A DNA stretch of 64,000 nt from Terriglobia bacterium (GTDB lineage Bacteria > Acidobacteriota > UBA6911): contig JAIQGI010000020.1 of assembly GCA_020072565.1 (NCBI GenBank), positions 180,639 to 244,638 on the forward strand. The letters are read 5' to 3'. Under the pieces are notes generated by a model. That model ran no database searches. It was given only the letters and a program-made list of their open reading frames with translations, and had not been told where the DNA came from. Positions 17,965 to 26,799 of this stretch are shown piece after piece (positions within the stretch are counted from its first letter, which is position 1; every line of letters begins with the position of its first letter). A program made the translations under genes and the position numbers.

Positions 17965-18909
17965 TCAGGATTTTTTGGCGCGGGGATGGCACGACCGGTA
18001 GACACGCACCAACTGTTCGGTCGAAACATGGGTGTACTTCTGCGTTGTAGAAAGGCTCTCGTGGCCTAGAAGCTCCTGGATGGAACGCAGATCCGCACCG
18101 GCGTTGAGCATGTGGGTGGCGAAGGTGTGGCGCAAGGTGTGCGGGTGCACGCGCAGTCTCTGAGCCAGCCGTACCACATGCCGATCGACGATGCCGGCTA
18201 CTCCCCTGGTCGTCAGCCGCTCCCCGCGGAAGTTGAGAAAAACCGCATCGCCCGCCGGTGCCGCACCGGTTTTCCTCTCCTTCGCGCAGAGCTCGCCGCG
18301 CACTTCGATGTAGGCCCGGAGCGCCTCGGCGGCCTTTCGGCCGAAAGGAACGATGCGTTCCTTGCGCCCCTTCCCAAGCACGCGGATAAGCCCTCCATCG
18401 AGGTCAAGGCCTTCCCTGTCGAGGCCCACCAGCTCGCTCACGCGGATTCCGGTCGCATAGAAGAGTTCGAAAATCGCCTGGTCGCGCAAACCCAGCCTGG
18501 TGCTCTCACAGGGCGCCTCGAGGAGTTCGGCAACCGCATCGGTCGTCAGATACTCGGGAAGGCGCTTCTCCTGCCTGGGTGAGGCGACATTCTTGCCGGG
18601 GTTGGTCGGGATGACACCCTGGCCCGCGAGATACTTCATGAAGGAACGGAGCGCGGCCAGCTTCCGTGCGACCGACGACTTCCGGTTCTGCCGCTGATAA
18701 AGCACTCCCAGGAATTCGCGGATCGTCAGGTTGTCGATCTGCTCCAGTTCAGGTTCCGGCCGCGACTCTCCGGCAGGCGTGTGCGTCAGGTAATGATGGA
18801 ACTGATACAGGTCGGAAGCATAGTTGCGCAGAGTATGCGGAGAAGCATCCCGCTCATAACGAAGGTGAGCCAGATACTGCTCAATCCAGGAGGCCAGCGT
18901 CAGACTCAT
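17965..18909 (-). CDS. xerC: Tyrosine recombinase XerC
   Basis: From ATG 18909 the product is 314 residues. A core-binding SAM-like domain (residues 5-105) is followed by the catalytic domain with R in TGIRVSEL, K in LGKGRKER, HTLRHTF (H and R), LGHESLSTTQKYTH (H and nucleophile Y). It resolves chromosome dimers at dif with XerD. Its neighbour trmFO is the classic companion of xerC/codV in many bacteria, which supports XerC rather than XerD or a phage integrase. Confidence 0.9.
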   Translation of the reverse strand: MSLTLASWIEQYLAHLRYERDASPHTLRNYASDLYQFHHYLTHTPAGESRPEPELEQIDNLTIREFLGVLYQRQNRKSSVARKLAALRSFMKYLAGQGVIPTNPGKNVASPRQEKRLPEYLTTDAVAELLEAPCESTRLGLRDQAIFELFYATGIRVSELVGLDREGLDLDGGLIRVLGKGRKERIVPFGRKAAEALRAYIEVRGELCAKERKTGAAPAGDAVFLNFRGERLTTRGVAGIVDRHVVRLAQRLRVHPHTLRHTFATHMLNAGADLRSIQELLGHESLSTTQKYTHVSTEQLVRVYRSCHPRAKKS

Positions 18910-19013
18910 TGCTATCCCAAATTTCCGCGTTGACAGCCGCAAAGGACAAACAGGCAATGCATAGGATTTTGGATTGAACAGACCTCCAGTGCCCAGTCAA
19001 TTATCATGCAGGA

Positions 19014-19041
19014 AAAATCCAAAATCTAAAATCCAAAATCC
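19014..19041. repeat. Four tandem AAAATCC heptamers
   Basis: AAAATCC, AAAATCT, AAAATCC, AAAATCC without interruption. On the minus strand the array encodes the last residues of TrmFO and its TAG stop (19026-19028). A related inverted stretch occurs at 18963-18975. Confidence 0.9.
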
Positions 19042-20420
19042 CCGGGGCTTCTGCCCCCCTGCTCCCGGTCGGAGGGCAGAGGGCGGAGGTCGGGAGCCTG
19101 CGATTCCAGGGACTCGATCCATAGGTCCATCGTCTTGAGTGCGCCCGCCACCTGCATTTGGTGGCGCTGCTTCCGGTCGCGTACCTTTCTGATCTCTCCG
19201 ACAGGTTCGGGCAGCAACCCGAAGCTGATGTTGGCCGGCTGAAAGCCATCGGGCGCCGCATGACTGATGTAGTGCAGAAGACTGCCGCACGCGGTCGAGC
19301 GCGGCGCCGCGACGGCCTCCTTTGCGCGTGCCAGGCGGGTGGCGTTGATCCCGGCAAGCAAGCCTGTCGCTATCGATTCGACATAGCCTTCCACGCCGCA
19401 GATTTGTCCCGCGAAGAACAGGTCGGGCCGCTTCCGCGTCTGGAGCGTCGCGTTCAGCAGTGCAGGGGCGGACAGGTAGGTGTTCCGGTGAATCTGGCCG
19501 AACCGGAGAAACTCTGCATTCTCGAGCCCCGGAATGAGGCGGAAGACCCGCTGCTGTTCCGGAAATCGCAGGTGGTTTTGAAACCCGACCAGATTATAGC
19601 TGTCTGCCATGAGGTTTTCCTGGCGCAGCTGCACGACCGCATAGGGGCGGCGGTTGGTGCGCGGATCGGTCAGCCCCACCGGCTTCATGGGCCCGAAGCG
19701 CAGGGTATCGATGCCTCGGCGGGCCAGTTCCTCGATCGGCAGGCAACCCTCGAAATAGAGAGCCCTTTCGAACTCGCGCACGGGGACCGATTCGGCTGCG
19801 ATCAGGGCTTCATAGAAGCGACGGTACTCCATCTGGGTCATAGCCGCATTAAGGTAGTCTTCACCGCCCTTGCCATAGCGCGAGGCTGCAAACAGCCTGG
19901 TCTCATCGACCGTTGCCGCATCGACGATCGGCGATATCGCGTCATAGAAATAGAGGTGGCCGGTGCCGGCAAATCCGGCGATGGCCCGCAATAGCGAGGG
20001 GGAGGTCAGAGGGCCCGTGGCCACAATAGTGATTCCTTCAGCAGGGAGAGATGTGACCTCCGCGCGCGTGATCTGGATGCGGGGCGAGTTCAGGATCTCC
20101 TCGGTAACCCTGCGGGAGAACAGTTCACGATCCACCGCCAGCGCATGACCGGCCGGAACGCATACCTCATCCGCAACGCGCATGAGCAGGCTGCCAAGAC
20201 GCCGCAATTCTTCTTTCAGCAGGAACGGCGCGGTTCCGGGGAGATTCGACTTCAAAGAGTTGCTGCAGACCAGTTCCGCGAATTCTCCGGACTTATGGGC
20301 CGGAGTCAGGACCGCGGGGCGCATCTCGTGCAGACAAGCCTGAAGCCCGCTGCGAGCGACCTGCCAGGCGGCCTCTGCTCCCGCCAGCCCCCCGCCGATG
20401 ATCGTCACATCCGGTCTCAT
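19026..20420 (-). CDS. trmFO: Methylenetetrahydrofolate-tRNA-(uracil-5-)-methyltransferase
   Basis: From ATG 20420 (the upstream ATG at 20441 adds seven unlike residues) the product is 464 residues. It starts with the FAD-binding GGGLAGAEAAW, and has CSNSLKSN, FYDAISPIVDAATVD, CLPIEELARRGIDTLRFGPMKPVGL with its conserved cysteine, and GQICGVEGYVESIATG. It makes 5-methyluridine 54 in tRNA using methylene-tetrahydrofolate and FADH2. The C-terminus runs into an AAAATCC heptamer array, so the last residues (GDFGF) are repeat-encoded. Confidence 0.95.
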   Translation of the reverse strand: MRPDVTIIGGGLAGAEAAWQVARSGLQACLHEMRPAVLTPAHKSGEFAELVCSNSLKSNLPGTAPFLLKEELRRLGSLLMRVADEVCVPAGHALAVDRELFSRRVTEEILNSPRIQITRAEVTSLPAEGITIVATGPLTSPSLLRAIAGFAGTGHLYFYDAISPIVDAATVDETRLFAASRYGKGGEDYLNAAMTQMEYRRFYEALIAAESVPVREFERALYFEGCLPIEELARRGIDTLRFGPMKPVGLTDPRTNRRPYAVVQLRQENLMADSYNLVGFQNHLRFPEQQRVFRLIPGLENAEFLRFGQIHRNTYLSAPALLNATLQTRKRPDLFFAGQICGVEGYVESIATGLLAGINATRLARAKEAVAAPRSTACGSLLHYISHAAPDGFQPANISFGLLPEPVGEIRKVRDRKQRHQMQVAGALKTMDLWIESLESQAPDLRPLPSDREQGGRSPGDFGF

Positions 20421-20446
20421 CGTTCTTCTATTTTCATCCACAAGTC

Positions 20447-20460
20447 GTCATTCGTCACTT
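20447..20460. repeat. GTCATTC/GTCACTT heptamer pair at the msrB stop
   Basis: Two heptamer units related to the array at 3516-3546. They contain the msrB stop codon (20448-20450, minus strand) and lie in the gap to trmFO. Confidence 0.5.
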
Positions 20461-20858
20461 GCTTTGTCCGGGGTGAATTTGAGCGCGGCGGAATTGATGC
20501 AATAGCGCAAGCCCGTCGGCCCAGGCCCATCCTCGAACACATGGCCGAGGTGGCTCTCGCAGCGGCTGCATACCACTTCCACCCGGTGCATGGAATGACT
20601 GTCGTCGGGCGCGGTCTCGACGTTTTCAGGATCCGTCGGAGCCGAAAAGCTCGGCCAGCCGCAGCCGGCGTCGAACTTGGTGTCCGAGTCGAACAAGTCG
20701 GCGCCGCAGGCAACGCATTTGTAGACACCTTTGTCGCGGGTGTTCCAATAGGCGCCGGTGAACGGTCTCTCGGTCTGCTTCCGTCGCGTCACCTCATATT
20801 GCTCCGGGGTCAGTTCCTTTTTCCATTCGGCCTCGCTCTTGGTGATCTTTCCGGCCAT
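20448..20858 (-). CDS. msrB: Peptide-methionine (R)-S-oxide reductase
   Basis: From ATG 20858, with GGAGGAG upstream, the product is 136 residues. It has the SelR fold: two CXXC zinc sites (CVACGADL and [12 protein letters not shown]), GCGWPSF, and the catalytic cysteine in RYCINSAAL. It reduces methionine-R-sulfoxide in proteins in the cytoplasm. The final residues (ASDE) overlap the GTCATTC heptamer repeat. It is followed by trmFO on the same strand, 28 bases apart. Confidence 0.95.
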   Translation of the reverse strand: MAGKITKSEAEWKKELTPEQYEVTRRKQTERPFTGAYWNTRDKGVYKCVACGADLFDSDTKFDAGCGWPSFSAPTDPENVETAPDDSHSMHRVEVVCSRCESHLGHVFEDGPGPTGLRYCINSAALKFTPDKASDE

Positions 20859-20914
20859 ATGCTCCTCCACCGGTACTCCTGCTATAAAGATACCCCCGTG
20901 ATGCAAACCGCAAT

Positions 20915-20967
20915 GACCTCGAAGACCGCAATGAACATGAAACGCCTTCTCAGCGGTCTTTGAGGTC
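20915..20967. repeat. Intergenic palindrome
   Basis: GACCTCGAAGACCGC at 20915-20929 pairs with GCGGTCTTTGAGGTC at 20953-20967 (14 of 15). It lies in the gap between the tolC-like 3' end and msrB. It is of the same type as the palindromes at 26635, 42425 and 45978. Confidence 0.7.
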
Positions 20968-20990
20968 TTTACGGTCTGAACCCGGCCCGC

Positions 20991-22709
20991 CTACTTTTTG
21001 GGCAGGTTCAGGGCATCATCGAGCACGATGTTGTGAACCGACAGGGTGTCACCCACGGCCTGGTCGAGGGCAATGCGGCTCTGGATCCAGCCGATCTTCG
21101 CCTGCAGCAGCACACTCTGCGCATTCTGCAGATCCCGCTGCGCCTGGACGACGAGGAAAGTCGTGCTTGCCCCGAGCATGTACTTGTCTTGCTCCCCCTG
21201 GAGGCGCTTCTCCTGATAGTCAACAGCGACCTGGGCAGCTGCGACGCTGTCCTGGTTCAACGCGACACTGTCGTAGGCCTGGCGCACCTGCAGGATTATC
21301 TGCTGCCGCAAGGAGCGCAGGCTTTCCTCTCCCTGGTTGTAGGTAATTTGCGCCTGGGCGCTGTTGGCGCGCGCCTGATCATTACCGATCGGAACCTTGA
21401 GGTTGAATCCCACGGCGTAGCCCAGGTAGCTGCCGCTGAAAAGAGAACTGAGCGAATCTCCGAACCCACCGGGCGTGATTGCGATGATCGGCGCATTGAG
21501 AAATCCCTGGGAGAAGTCTCGAATAATATTGTCCCCACCGAGCCCGCTTTGCGAATAGTTCACAGTGAGGTCGAGCACGGGCCGGATCTGGTTCCTGGCG
21601 TAGTCGACCTGGATCTTGTTGTTTGCCTGGTTCAGCAGCTGGGATTTGACTTCCGGCCGGATTTCCAGGGCGCGCTGAGTGGCATCGGTCACGCTGCCCG
21701 CCGGGGCCGGAGGCGGCAACGGCCTGCTGGTCGGCACAATTGTGGCCGCAATCAGGGCGGCAGCCGACCGGGACGAAATCAGCTTCTTGAGCTGGTCCTC
21801 CGTGATCCGCCGATTGTAACGCGATACTATCAATTGCTGGTTGACGCTCGCCGCCTGCGCCTGCGCCTGGAGGACGTCCAGCGGTGCCATCGTCCCTACC
21901 TGCTCTTGAATTTGAGTCTGTTCGAGTGTCAGCTGCGCCAGCTTCAGGGAAGCCTCTTTGACCTTGATATCTTCATCGTTGAACACCAGGTTCCAGTAAG
22001 TATTGAGCACGTTGTTCACGATGTTGATCACGCCGGCTGAAAAGTTCTCGACTGAGATGTCGTAATTATTTCGGGCGACGCGCAGAAAGCGCGCACGGCT
22101 GATGTTGCCGAAGCCCTGCAGCAGGTGCTGCGTGGCACCTATACTCCAGACCGAAGCGATCGAGGGGTTCAGACTTGAGAAAGGGCTGTTGGTCCGACCC
22201 CGCGTGGCGCTGAAGTTGAAATCGAAGTCCAGGCCGGGCTCAAACGGCTTGTGCACGTTCAGGCTGTAGAGGCTCGTGAGGTTGAGCACGGGCGCGCCTC
22301 CCTGCAGGGCGCTGGACGCCGGGGTCACACTGCGGTTGAGGCTGGGACCAAACGAGACCGTCGGGTTCAGCACCGCCCTCCCACTCTCGATGCCCCACAA
22401 CTGAAAATAGGGGGTATAGCGCAGGACATTAATGTCGACATTGTTCGCAAGGGCCAGGTTGACGGCGTCCTGTTCACTGATCTCCAGCTTCCCATCCTTG
22501 ATCATGGAATCGAGCAGGCTTTCCCCGCGCACCTGGATGGTGCGGACAGCAGGAGTCGCGTAGTTGCTGCTGAAGATGCGAGTGAACGGATTCCCCTGCG
22601 GCTGGAGCTGAGGGGTTTCCTTGTCCTGGGCAGAGAGCGGGAGTGCAAGCAGCGCCCACATGCCCCAGGTCATCAGTTTGCAGGTCAATGGGTTTTTGAT
22701 ATGGGCCAT
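20991..22709 (-). CDS. TolC-family outer-membrane efflux protein
   Basis: From ATG 22709, preceded by GGGGGAC, the product is 572 residues. A short N-terminal signal (LMTWGMWALLALPLSA) is followed by an ~85-residue extension, then two OEP repeats (residues ~90-310 and ~330-570) with long coiled-coil helices (EEVGT-like LEQTQIQEQVGTMAPLDVLQAQAQAASV, and AQAQITYNQGEESLRSLRQQI). It would form the outer-membrane channel of a tripartite efflux or type I secretion system. No inner-membrane pump or adaptor gene is adjacent. It lies 163 bases downstream of the NtrX-like regulator on the same strand. Confidence 0.9.
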   Translation of the reverse strand: MAHIKNPLTCKLMTWGMWALLALPLSAQDKETPQLQPQGNPFTRIFSSNYATPAVRTIQVRGESLLDSMIKDGKLEISEQDAVNLALANNVDINVLRYTPYFQLWGIESGRAVLNPTVSFGPSLNRSVTPASSALQGGAPVLNLTSLYSLNVHKPFEPGLDFDFNFSATRGRTNSPFSSLNPSIASVWSIGATQHLLQGFGNISRARFLRVARNNYDISVENFSAGVINIVNNVLNTYWNLVFNDEDIKVKEASLKLAQLTLEQTQIQEQVGTMAPLDVLQAQAQAASVNQQLIVSRYNRRITEDQLKKLISSRSAAALIAATIVPTSRPLPPPAPAGSVTDATQRALEIRPEVKSQLLNQANNKIQVDYARNQIRPVLDLTVNYSQSGLGGDNIIRDFSQGFLNAPIIAITPGGFGDSLSSLFSGSYLGYAVGFNLKVPIGNDQARANSAQAQITYNQGEESLRSLRQQIILQVRQAYDSVALNQDSVAAAQVAVDYQEKRLQGEQDKYMLGASTTFLVVQAQRDLQNAQSVLLQAKIGWIQSRIALDQAVGDTLSVHNIVLDDALNLPKK

Positions 22710-22872
22710 GGTGTCCCCCAAGTCTTTTTGATTCCGGTGCCACTTAATCAAGTTACTGCAATGCCATGGGTCAAGCAATCCTCAGACCTCCGACAACCGC
22801 CCGGGAGCCCCAGGCCGGAGGTCGCAGATCAGATGTCGGAACCCGGTTTCGGGCCCCGATATCTCTGCGGCT

Positions 22873-24255
22873 TTAATCCGCATCCCCGTTTTCACGTCCC
22901 GAATAGGGGATGCCCAGTTGCCTCATCTTGCGATAGAGATTGCTGCGCTCGATCTGCAGCACCTGAGCCGCGCGGCTCACGTTTCCTTTGTGCTCCACCA
23001 GCTTGCGCAGGATGAACGAGCGCTCGAACTTCTCGCGGGCGTCCTGCAGCGACGCGGCCCCATCGGGCGCGGGAACAGCCAGGATCGTGCGCTGAAGTAT
23101 GGCTTCCGGCAGGTCGTAAACGTCCAGACGCTGCTGCGGCGTCATGATGATGAACCTCTCCATGATGTTGCGCAGTTCCCGGACGTTGCCCGGCCAGGGA
23201 TAGCACTCGAGAATCTCCAGCGCCTTTCGTGTGAAGGTGGGGAGTTTCCGCCCGTATTTCTCGGCAAAATCCTCCAGAAAGTAGCGGGTGAGCGCCTGGA
23301 TGTCCTCCTTGCGCTCACGCAGGGGAGGGAGCTGAAACGGAATCACGTTGAGGCGATAATACAAATCCTCACGGAAGTTGCCCAGTTCGATCTCCTTCTC
23401 GAGATCCTTGTTGGTGGAAGCAATCACGCGGACGTCTACGCGCAACGCGGTATTGCCGCCCACGGGCGTAAAGCGCTGCTCTTCCAGCACCCGCAGCACT
23501 TTGGCCTGGGTTTTGGAACTCATGTCGCCTACTTCGTCGAGGAACAGCGTGCCGCCGTCCGCCTGTGCGAATTTCCCTTCCTTGTCTTCGCCGGCGCCCG
23601 TGAAGGATCCTTTCACATGGCCAAACAGCTCGCTCTCGATGAGTTCTTCGGGAATAGCAGCGCAGTTCATTTCGATGAAGGGCTGATCCCGGCGCTGACT
23701 GTGCAGGTGCAGCAGGTGAGCCACCAGCTCTTTGCCCGTCCCATTTTCCCCGCAGATGAGCACGCGCCCGTTGGTCGGAGCGGCGAAGGCAATCTGCTGG
23801 CGCAAAGCCTGCATGGGGACCGACTCGCCGATCATGACGTACTTCTGTTCGATCTGCTCCCGCAACAGCCGATTCTCTTCCTCGAGGCTGCGCTGATGCA
23901 GCGCGTTTTTGACCACCAGGAGAGTCTTCTCGAGCGACAGCGGCTTTTCGACGAAGTCGAAGGCGCCGAGTTTCGTGGCGCGGACGGCAGCCTCGATCGA
24001 CGCGTGCCCGGAGATCATGATGACACTGGTGGCGGGAGCGGCCTTGCGCACCTGCTCGAGCACCTGAAGCCCGTCCATGCCGGGAAGCCAGATGTCGAGC
24101 AGCACCACGGCATATTCCTTCCTGGACATGAAGGCAAGGCACTCCTCGCCGCTCGACACCCCTTCGGCATCGAATCCCGCATCTTCCAGAATGCCCTGGA
24201 GCGAGGACTGCACACCCTGTTCATCGTCGACGATGAGGATTCCGGCTCTGGTCAT
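22873..24255 (-). CDS. NtrX-like sigma-54-dependent response regulator
   Basis: A 460-residue protein. Receiver domain 5-120 with D54 (VVLLDIWLPGMDG) and K104 (FVEKPL). The AAA+ domain (~145-375) has Walker A GENGTGKE, the sigma-54 contact loop GSFTGA (usually GAFTGA), Walker B GGTLFLDEVGD and WPGNVRELRNIMER. The C-terminal Fis helix-turn-helix is GNVSRAAQVLQIERSNLYRKM. The gene starts 22 bases after the NtrY-like kinase stop, so they are an operon. It would activate sigma-54 promoters, possibly that of the downstream TolC-type gene, although I see no convincing -24/-12 element there. Confidence 0.93.
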   Translation of the reverse strand: MTRAGILIVDDEQGVQSSLQGILEDAGFDAEGVSSGEECLAFMSRKEYAVVLLDIWLPGMDGLQVLEQVRKAAPATSVIMISGHASIEAAVRATKLGAFDFVEKPLSLEKTLLVVKNALHQRSLEEENRLLREQIEQKYVMIGESVPMQALRQQIAFAAPTNGRVLICGENGTGKELVAHLLHLHSQRRDQPFIEMNCAAIPEELIESELFGHVKGSFTGAGEDKEGKFAQADGGTLFLDEVGDMSSKTQAKVLRVLEEQRFTPVGGNTALRVDVRVIASTNKDLEKEIELGNFREDLYYRLNVIPFQLPPLRERKEDIQALTRYFLEDFAEKYGRKLPTFTRKALEILECYPWPGNVRELRNIMERFIIMTPQQRLDVYDLPEAILQRTILAVPAPDGAASLQDAREKFERSFILRKLVEHKGNVSRAAQVLQIERSNLYRKMRQLGIPYSGRENGDAD

Positions 24256-24277
24256 AGCTGCCTATTTTGTTCTCTCT

Positions 24278-26584
24278 TCAGGAAGGCGCCAAGGGCAAAT
24301 CGATCACGATCTTGGTTCCCAGGGGCGAGTTCGGCTCGGCACGCACCTGGCCGTGGTGATCGGAGACAACCTGGCGGACGATTGCGAGCCCCAATCCCGT
24401 CCCGCCTCTTCGGGTCGAGAAATAGGGGAGGAAAAGGCTGTCCTGGTATTCCTTTGGAAAACCGCGCCCGGTGTCGCTGATCTCGATGCGGACCGAATGC
24501 TGCTGGGTGTTGCGGCTGGTGCGAATTCTGAGGATTTTGGTGCGGGCATTGTTGCCGGCCATCGCCTCAAGCGCGTTGTCGAACAGGTTGATGAACACAC
24601 GCTTCATCTGTTCTGCGTCCAGGCGGACCAGGGGCAGACCGGCATCAAAAATCCTCTCGATCTGAACGTCCTGAATTCGACCATTGTAAAGACTCAATGC
24701 ATTTTCGAGAATGCGGTGCAGATCCGTCTCTTCCAGGCGCACCCCCGGGAGCCGGGCAAAACCCGAGAATTCATCCACGAGCGTCTTGAGCGAGTCGGCT
24801 TCCTTGATGATGGTCTGCACGCATTCCTCGAGCAGATTGTCGTACGCCGCCAGCTGGTCACGCCAGACCTCCCGCTGTGCCGCCCTCCCGGGCAACGGGA
24901 TCTGGCGGAAGCGGTGCAACATGCGCTCGGCTGAAAGCTGAATCGGTGTCAGCGGATTTTTGATCTCGTGCGCCAGGCGCCGTGCGACCTCCTGCCACGC
25001 AGCCATTTTTTCCGCACTCAGCAACTCCGTCAGGTCATCCAGCACTATCACCCACCCGGTGCGCTGCTCCGAGCTGTCCACCAGCGGGGTCACCGTCGCC
25101 GCCAGATGCAGGGTCTTGCCTTCAAGATTGAGATCAAGATCCCGGACTACAGGCCCCAGTACGCTCGACTTGCGCAACAGCATGCGCAGCGTGTCACGGG
25201 CCGGCCCCTTCACCACATCCTCCAGACGAAGATCGTCGTTTTGCCCCTGCACCTCGAGCATCTGCTCGGCGGCACGGTTCATCGTGCGGATGCCCTGGCT
25301 GCTGTTCAGGACCAAAACGCCCGTGGGAATCGCCTGCACGATCGTTTCGATAAAACGCCTGCGGTCATCAAGCTTGACGTTGGTTTCCCGCAGGCTGTTC
25401 TGCGCTGCCTCGATGTTTATCTTGTTTTCCTGGAGTTCAGCCGTCATACGGTTGAACGATGCTACCAGGTCTTCCAGCTCGTCAAAGGCAGCGCATTGGA
25501 CCCGGTAATCCAGATTCCCGGCCGTTACGGCGGCCGCTCCTTCGGCCAGCGCCTGGATGGGAACCGTGATGCGCTTGGCGAGGTACATGGCAAACCAGGA
25601 GAAGGCAAACACGATCAGAAGCGTGGAGAGTGCGAAGATCAGCAGAGTGGTGAATTGCACCGCCGCCTTCTCGCGCTGAAGCTGACCGTATTTTTCGTAG
25701 GCGTCCGTCACCGATTGGTAGGCTTCCATCACCGATTTGGCGTTGACTTGGGCGATGCCCGGAATCATCGTTTCGGTTACTACAGCGCCTATGATCTCCC
25801 CGTCTCTGTTGCGAATCGGGGCCGTGGCCCAGATCATATCTTTCTGAGCGTCCTTGGGCGGGGAGGCTTGCACTTCGAAGGAGGACTGGCCGTGCAGAGC
25901 GCCTGAAACCAGCCTGGCTAACGCCGTTTCCTGATCGCGGAGCGAAACTCGCACGCCCGATTCGCCCGCGAGCGCGCCGCCCTTGCCATAAATGCGAATG
26001 CTGTCGATTCGGCAAAGCCTGCGCAGCTCCGACAGCGCCTGCACCAGTTCAGCCGGGAGCGGCGGCTGCATGCTATCGTTCATGCCGACCCGGGCGGCAA
26101 CGTTCACTGCAAATTCCCGGGCCCTCTGGGTGGTCTCCTCGTAATACTGCTGGGCGATGGCCCGGCTGTCATCCTGCAGCAGAGTCGCCGGCGTGCTTAA
26201 CCACTGCTCGATGGGTCCCTTCACCAGCCAGTAGGCCAGGGAGAACAGCAGCACAGCCGGCAGCAGCGACAGAACCACGAAAATGCTGACCATCTTGGTT
26301 CTGAAGCGGCTCCCGACCTGCCCGCTCTTGCGCTCGAAGTAGAGCTTGATAAGGTTGCGCCCCAGGACGGTGGCCAGGATCAGCAGTGCAAGCACGACCA
26401 GCACAGTCGCCACCCACAGCTGATAGGTGCGGGACAGGAACTTCGGGCTTCCGATCGAGGGCTGATGCAGGAAATATTGCGTCGCCGTCAGCGCCAGGAC
26501 CAGGAATGCGATCGTAGCCAGAACGTAGCGGCGCGTGCGTGAGGTGTTCTTATCCGGCTGGTTGGTGCTCGACGGGTCGCTCAT
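24278..26584 (-). CDS. NtrY-like membrane histidine kinase
   Basis: A 768-residue kinase. Four hydrophobic segments lie in the N-terminal part (about 22-40, 50-75, 95-115 and 305-330), with a large extracytoplasmic domain between the last two. HAMP (~330-385), PAS (~400-510, RRFIETIVQAIPTGVLVLN), HisKA with H in ARRLAHEIKNPLTPIQ, and HATPase with NLFDNALEAM, DTGRGFP and GTGLGLAIVRQ follow. This order is that of NtrY, which responds to nitrogen or envelope/redox state. The partner regulator is directly downstream. Confidence 0.92.
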   Translation of the reverse strand: MSDPSSTNQPDKNTSRTRRYVLATIAFLVLALTATQYFLHQPSIGSPKFLSRTYQLWVATVLVVLALLILATVLGRNLIKLYFERKSGQVGSRFRTKMVSIFVVLSLLPAVLLFSLAYWLVKGPIEQWLSTPATLLQDDSRAIAQQYYEETTQRAREFAVNVAARVGMNDSMQPPLPAELVQALSELRRLCRIDSIRIYGKGGALAGESGVRVSLRDQETALARLVSGALHGQSSFEVQASPPKDAQKDMIWATAPIRNRDGEIIGAVVTETMIPGIAQVNAKSVMEAYQSVTDAYEKYGQLQREKAAVQFTTLLIFALSTLLIVFAFSWFAMYLAKRITVPIQALAEGAAAVTAGNLDYRVQCAAFDELEDLVASFNRMTAELQENKINIEAAQNSLRETNVKLDDRRRFIETIVQAIPTGVLVLNSSQGIRTMNRAAEQMLEVQGQNDDLRLEDVVKGPARDTLRMLLRKSSVLGPVVRDLDLNLEGKTLHLAATVTPLVDSSEQRTGWVIVLDDLTELLSAEKMAAWQEVARRLAHEIKNPLTPIQLSAERMLHRFRQIPLPGRAAQREVWRDQLAAYDNLLEECVQTIIKEADSLKTLVDEFSGFARLPGVRLEETDLHRILENALSLYNGRIQDVQIERIFDAGLPLVRLDAEQMKRVFINLFDNALEAMAGNNARTKILRIRTSRNTQQHSVRIEISDTGRGFPKEYQDSLFLPYFSTRRGGTGLGLAIVRQVVSDHHGQVRAEPNSPLGTKIVIDLPLAPS

Positions 26585-26634
26585 GAGGATATACCCGGGC
26601 CAAGCCTGTAATTATATGCCAACACTTTACCAAC

Positions 26635-26706
26635 CGCAAAGACGCGAAGACTGCAAGAACATGAGATAGTGGTTTTTTTGAGGCTTTGAGCGTTCGCGCC
26701 TTTGCG
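26635..26706. repeat. Intergenic palindrome CGCAAAGACGCGAA
   Basis: CGCAAAGACGCGAA at 26635-26648 pairs with TTCGCGCCTTTGCG at 26693-26706 (13 of 14). It lies in the 215-bp spacer between the divergent NtrY-like and epimerase genes, so it also sits in their promoter region. Confidence 0.75.
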
Positions 26707-26799
26707 ATGTCTCCTCTGCATTAAACTTGCGCATTCAGATGGGCATTGACGCTCGGCCCGGAAAATATTAGATTCGCTCCCTGATTCAGAGGAGATTCC

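Noticed and set aside
16697..17992. 431-codon open frame on the minus strand over proS
   Set aside because: Mirror frame of a GC-rich gene; proS is certain on the other strand.
22710..22780. Sigma-54 -24/-12 element upstream of the tolC-like gene
   Set aside because: TGGCA appears but the spacing to GC of the -12 element is wrong.
22918..24480. 520-codon + strand frame across ntrX/ntrY
   Set aside because: Shadow of two well-supported minus-strand genes.
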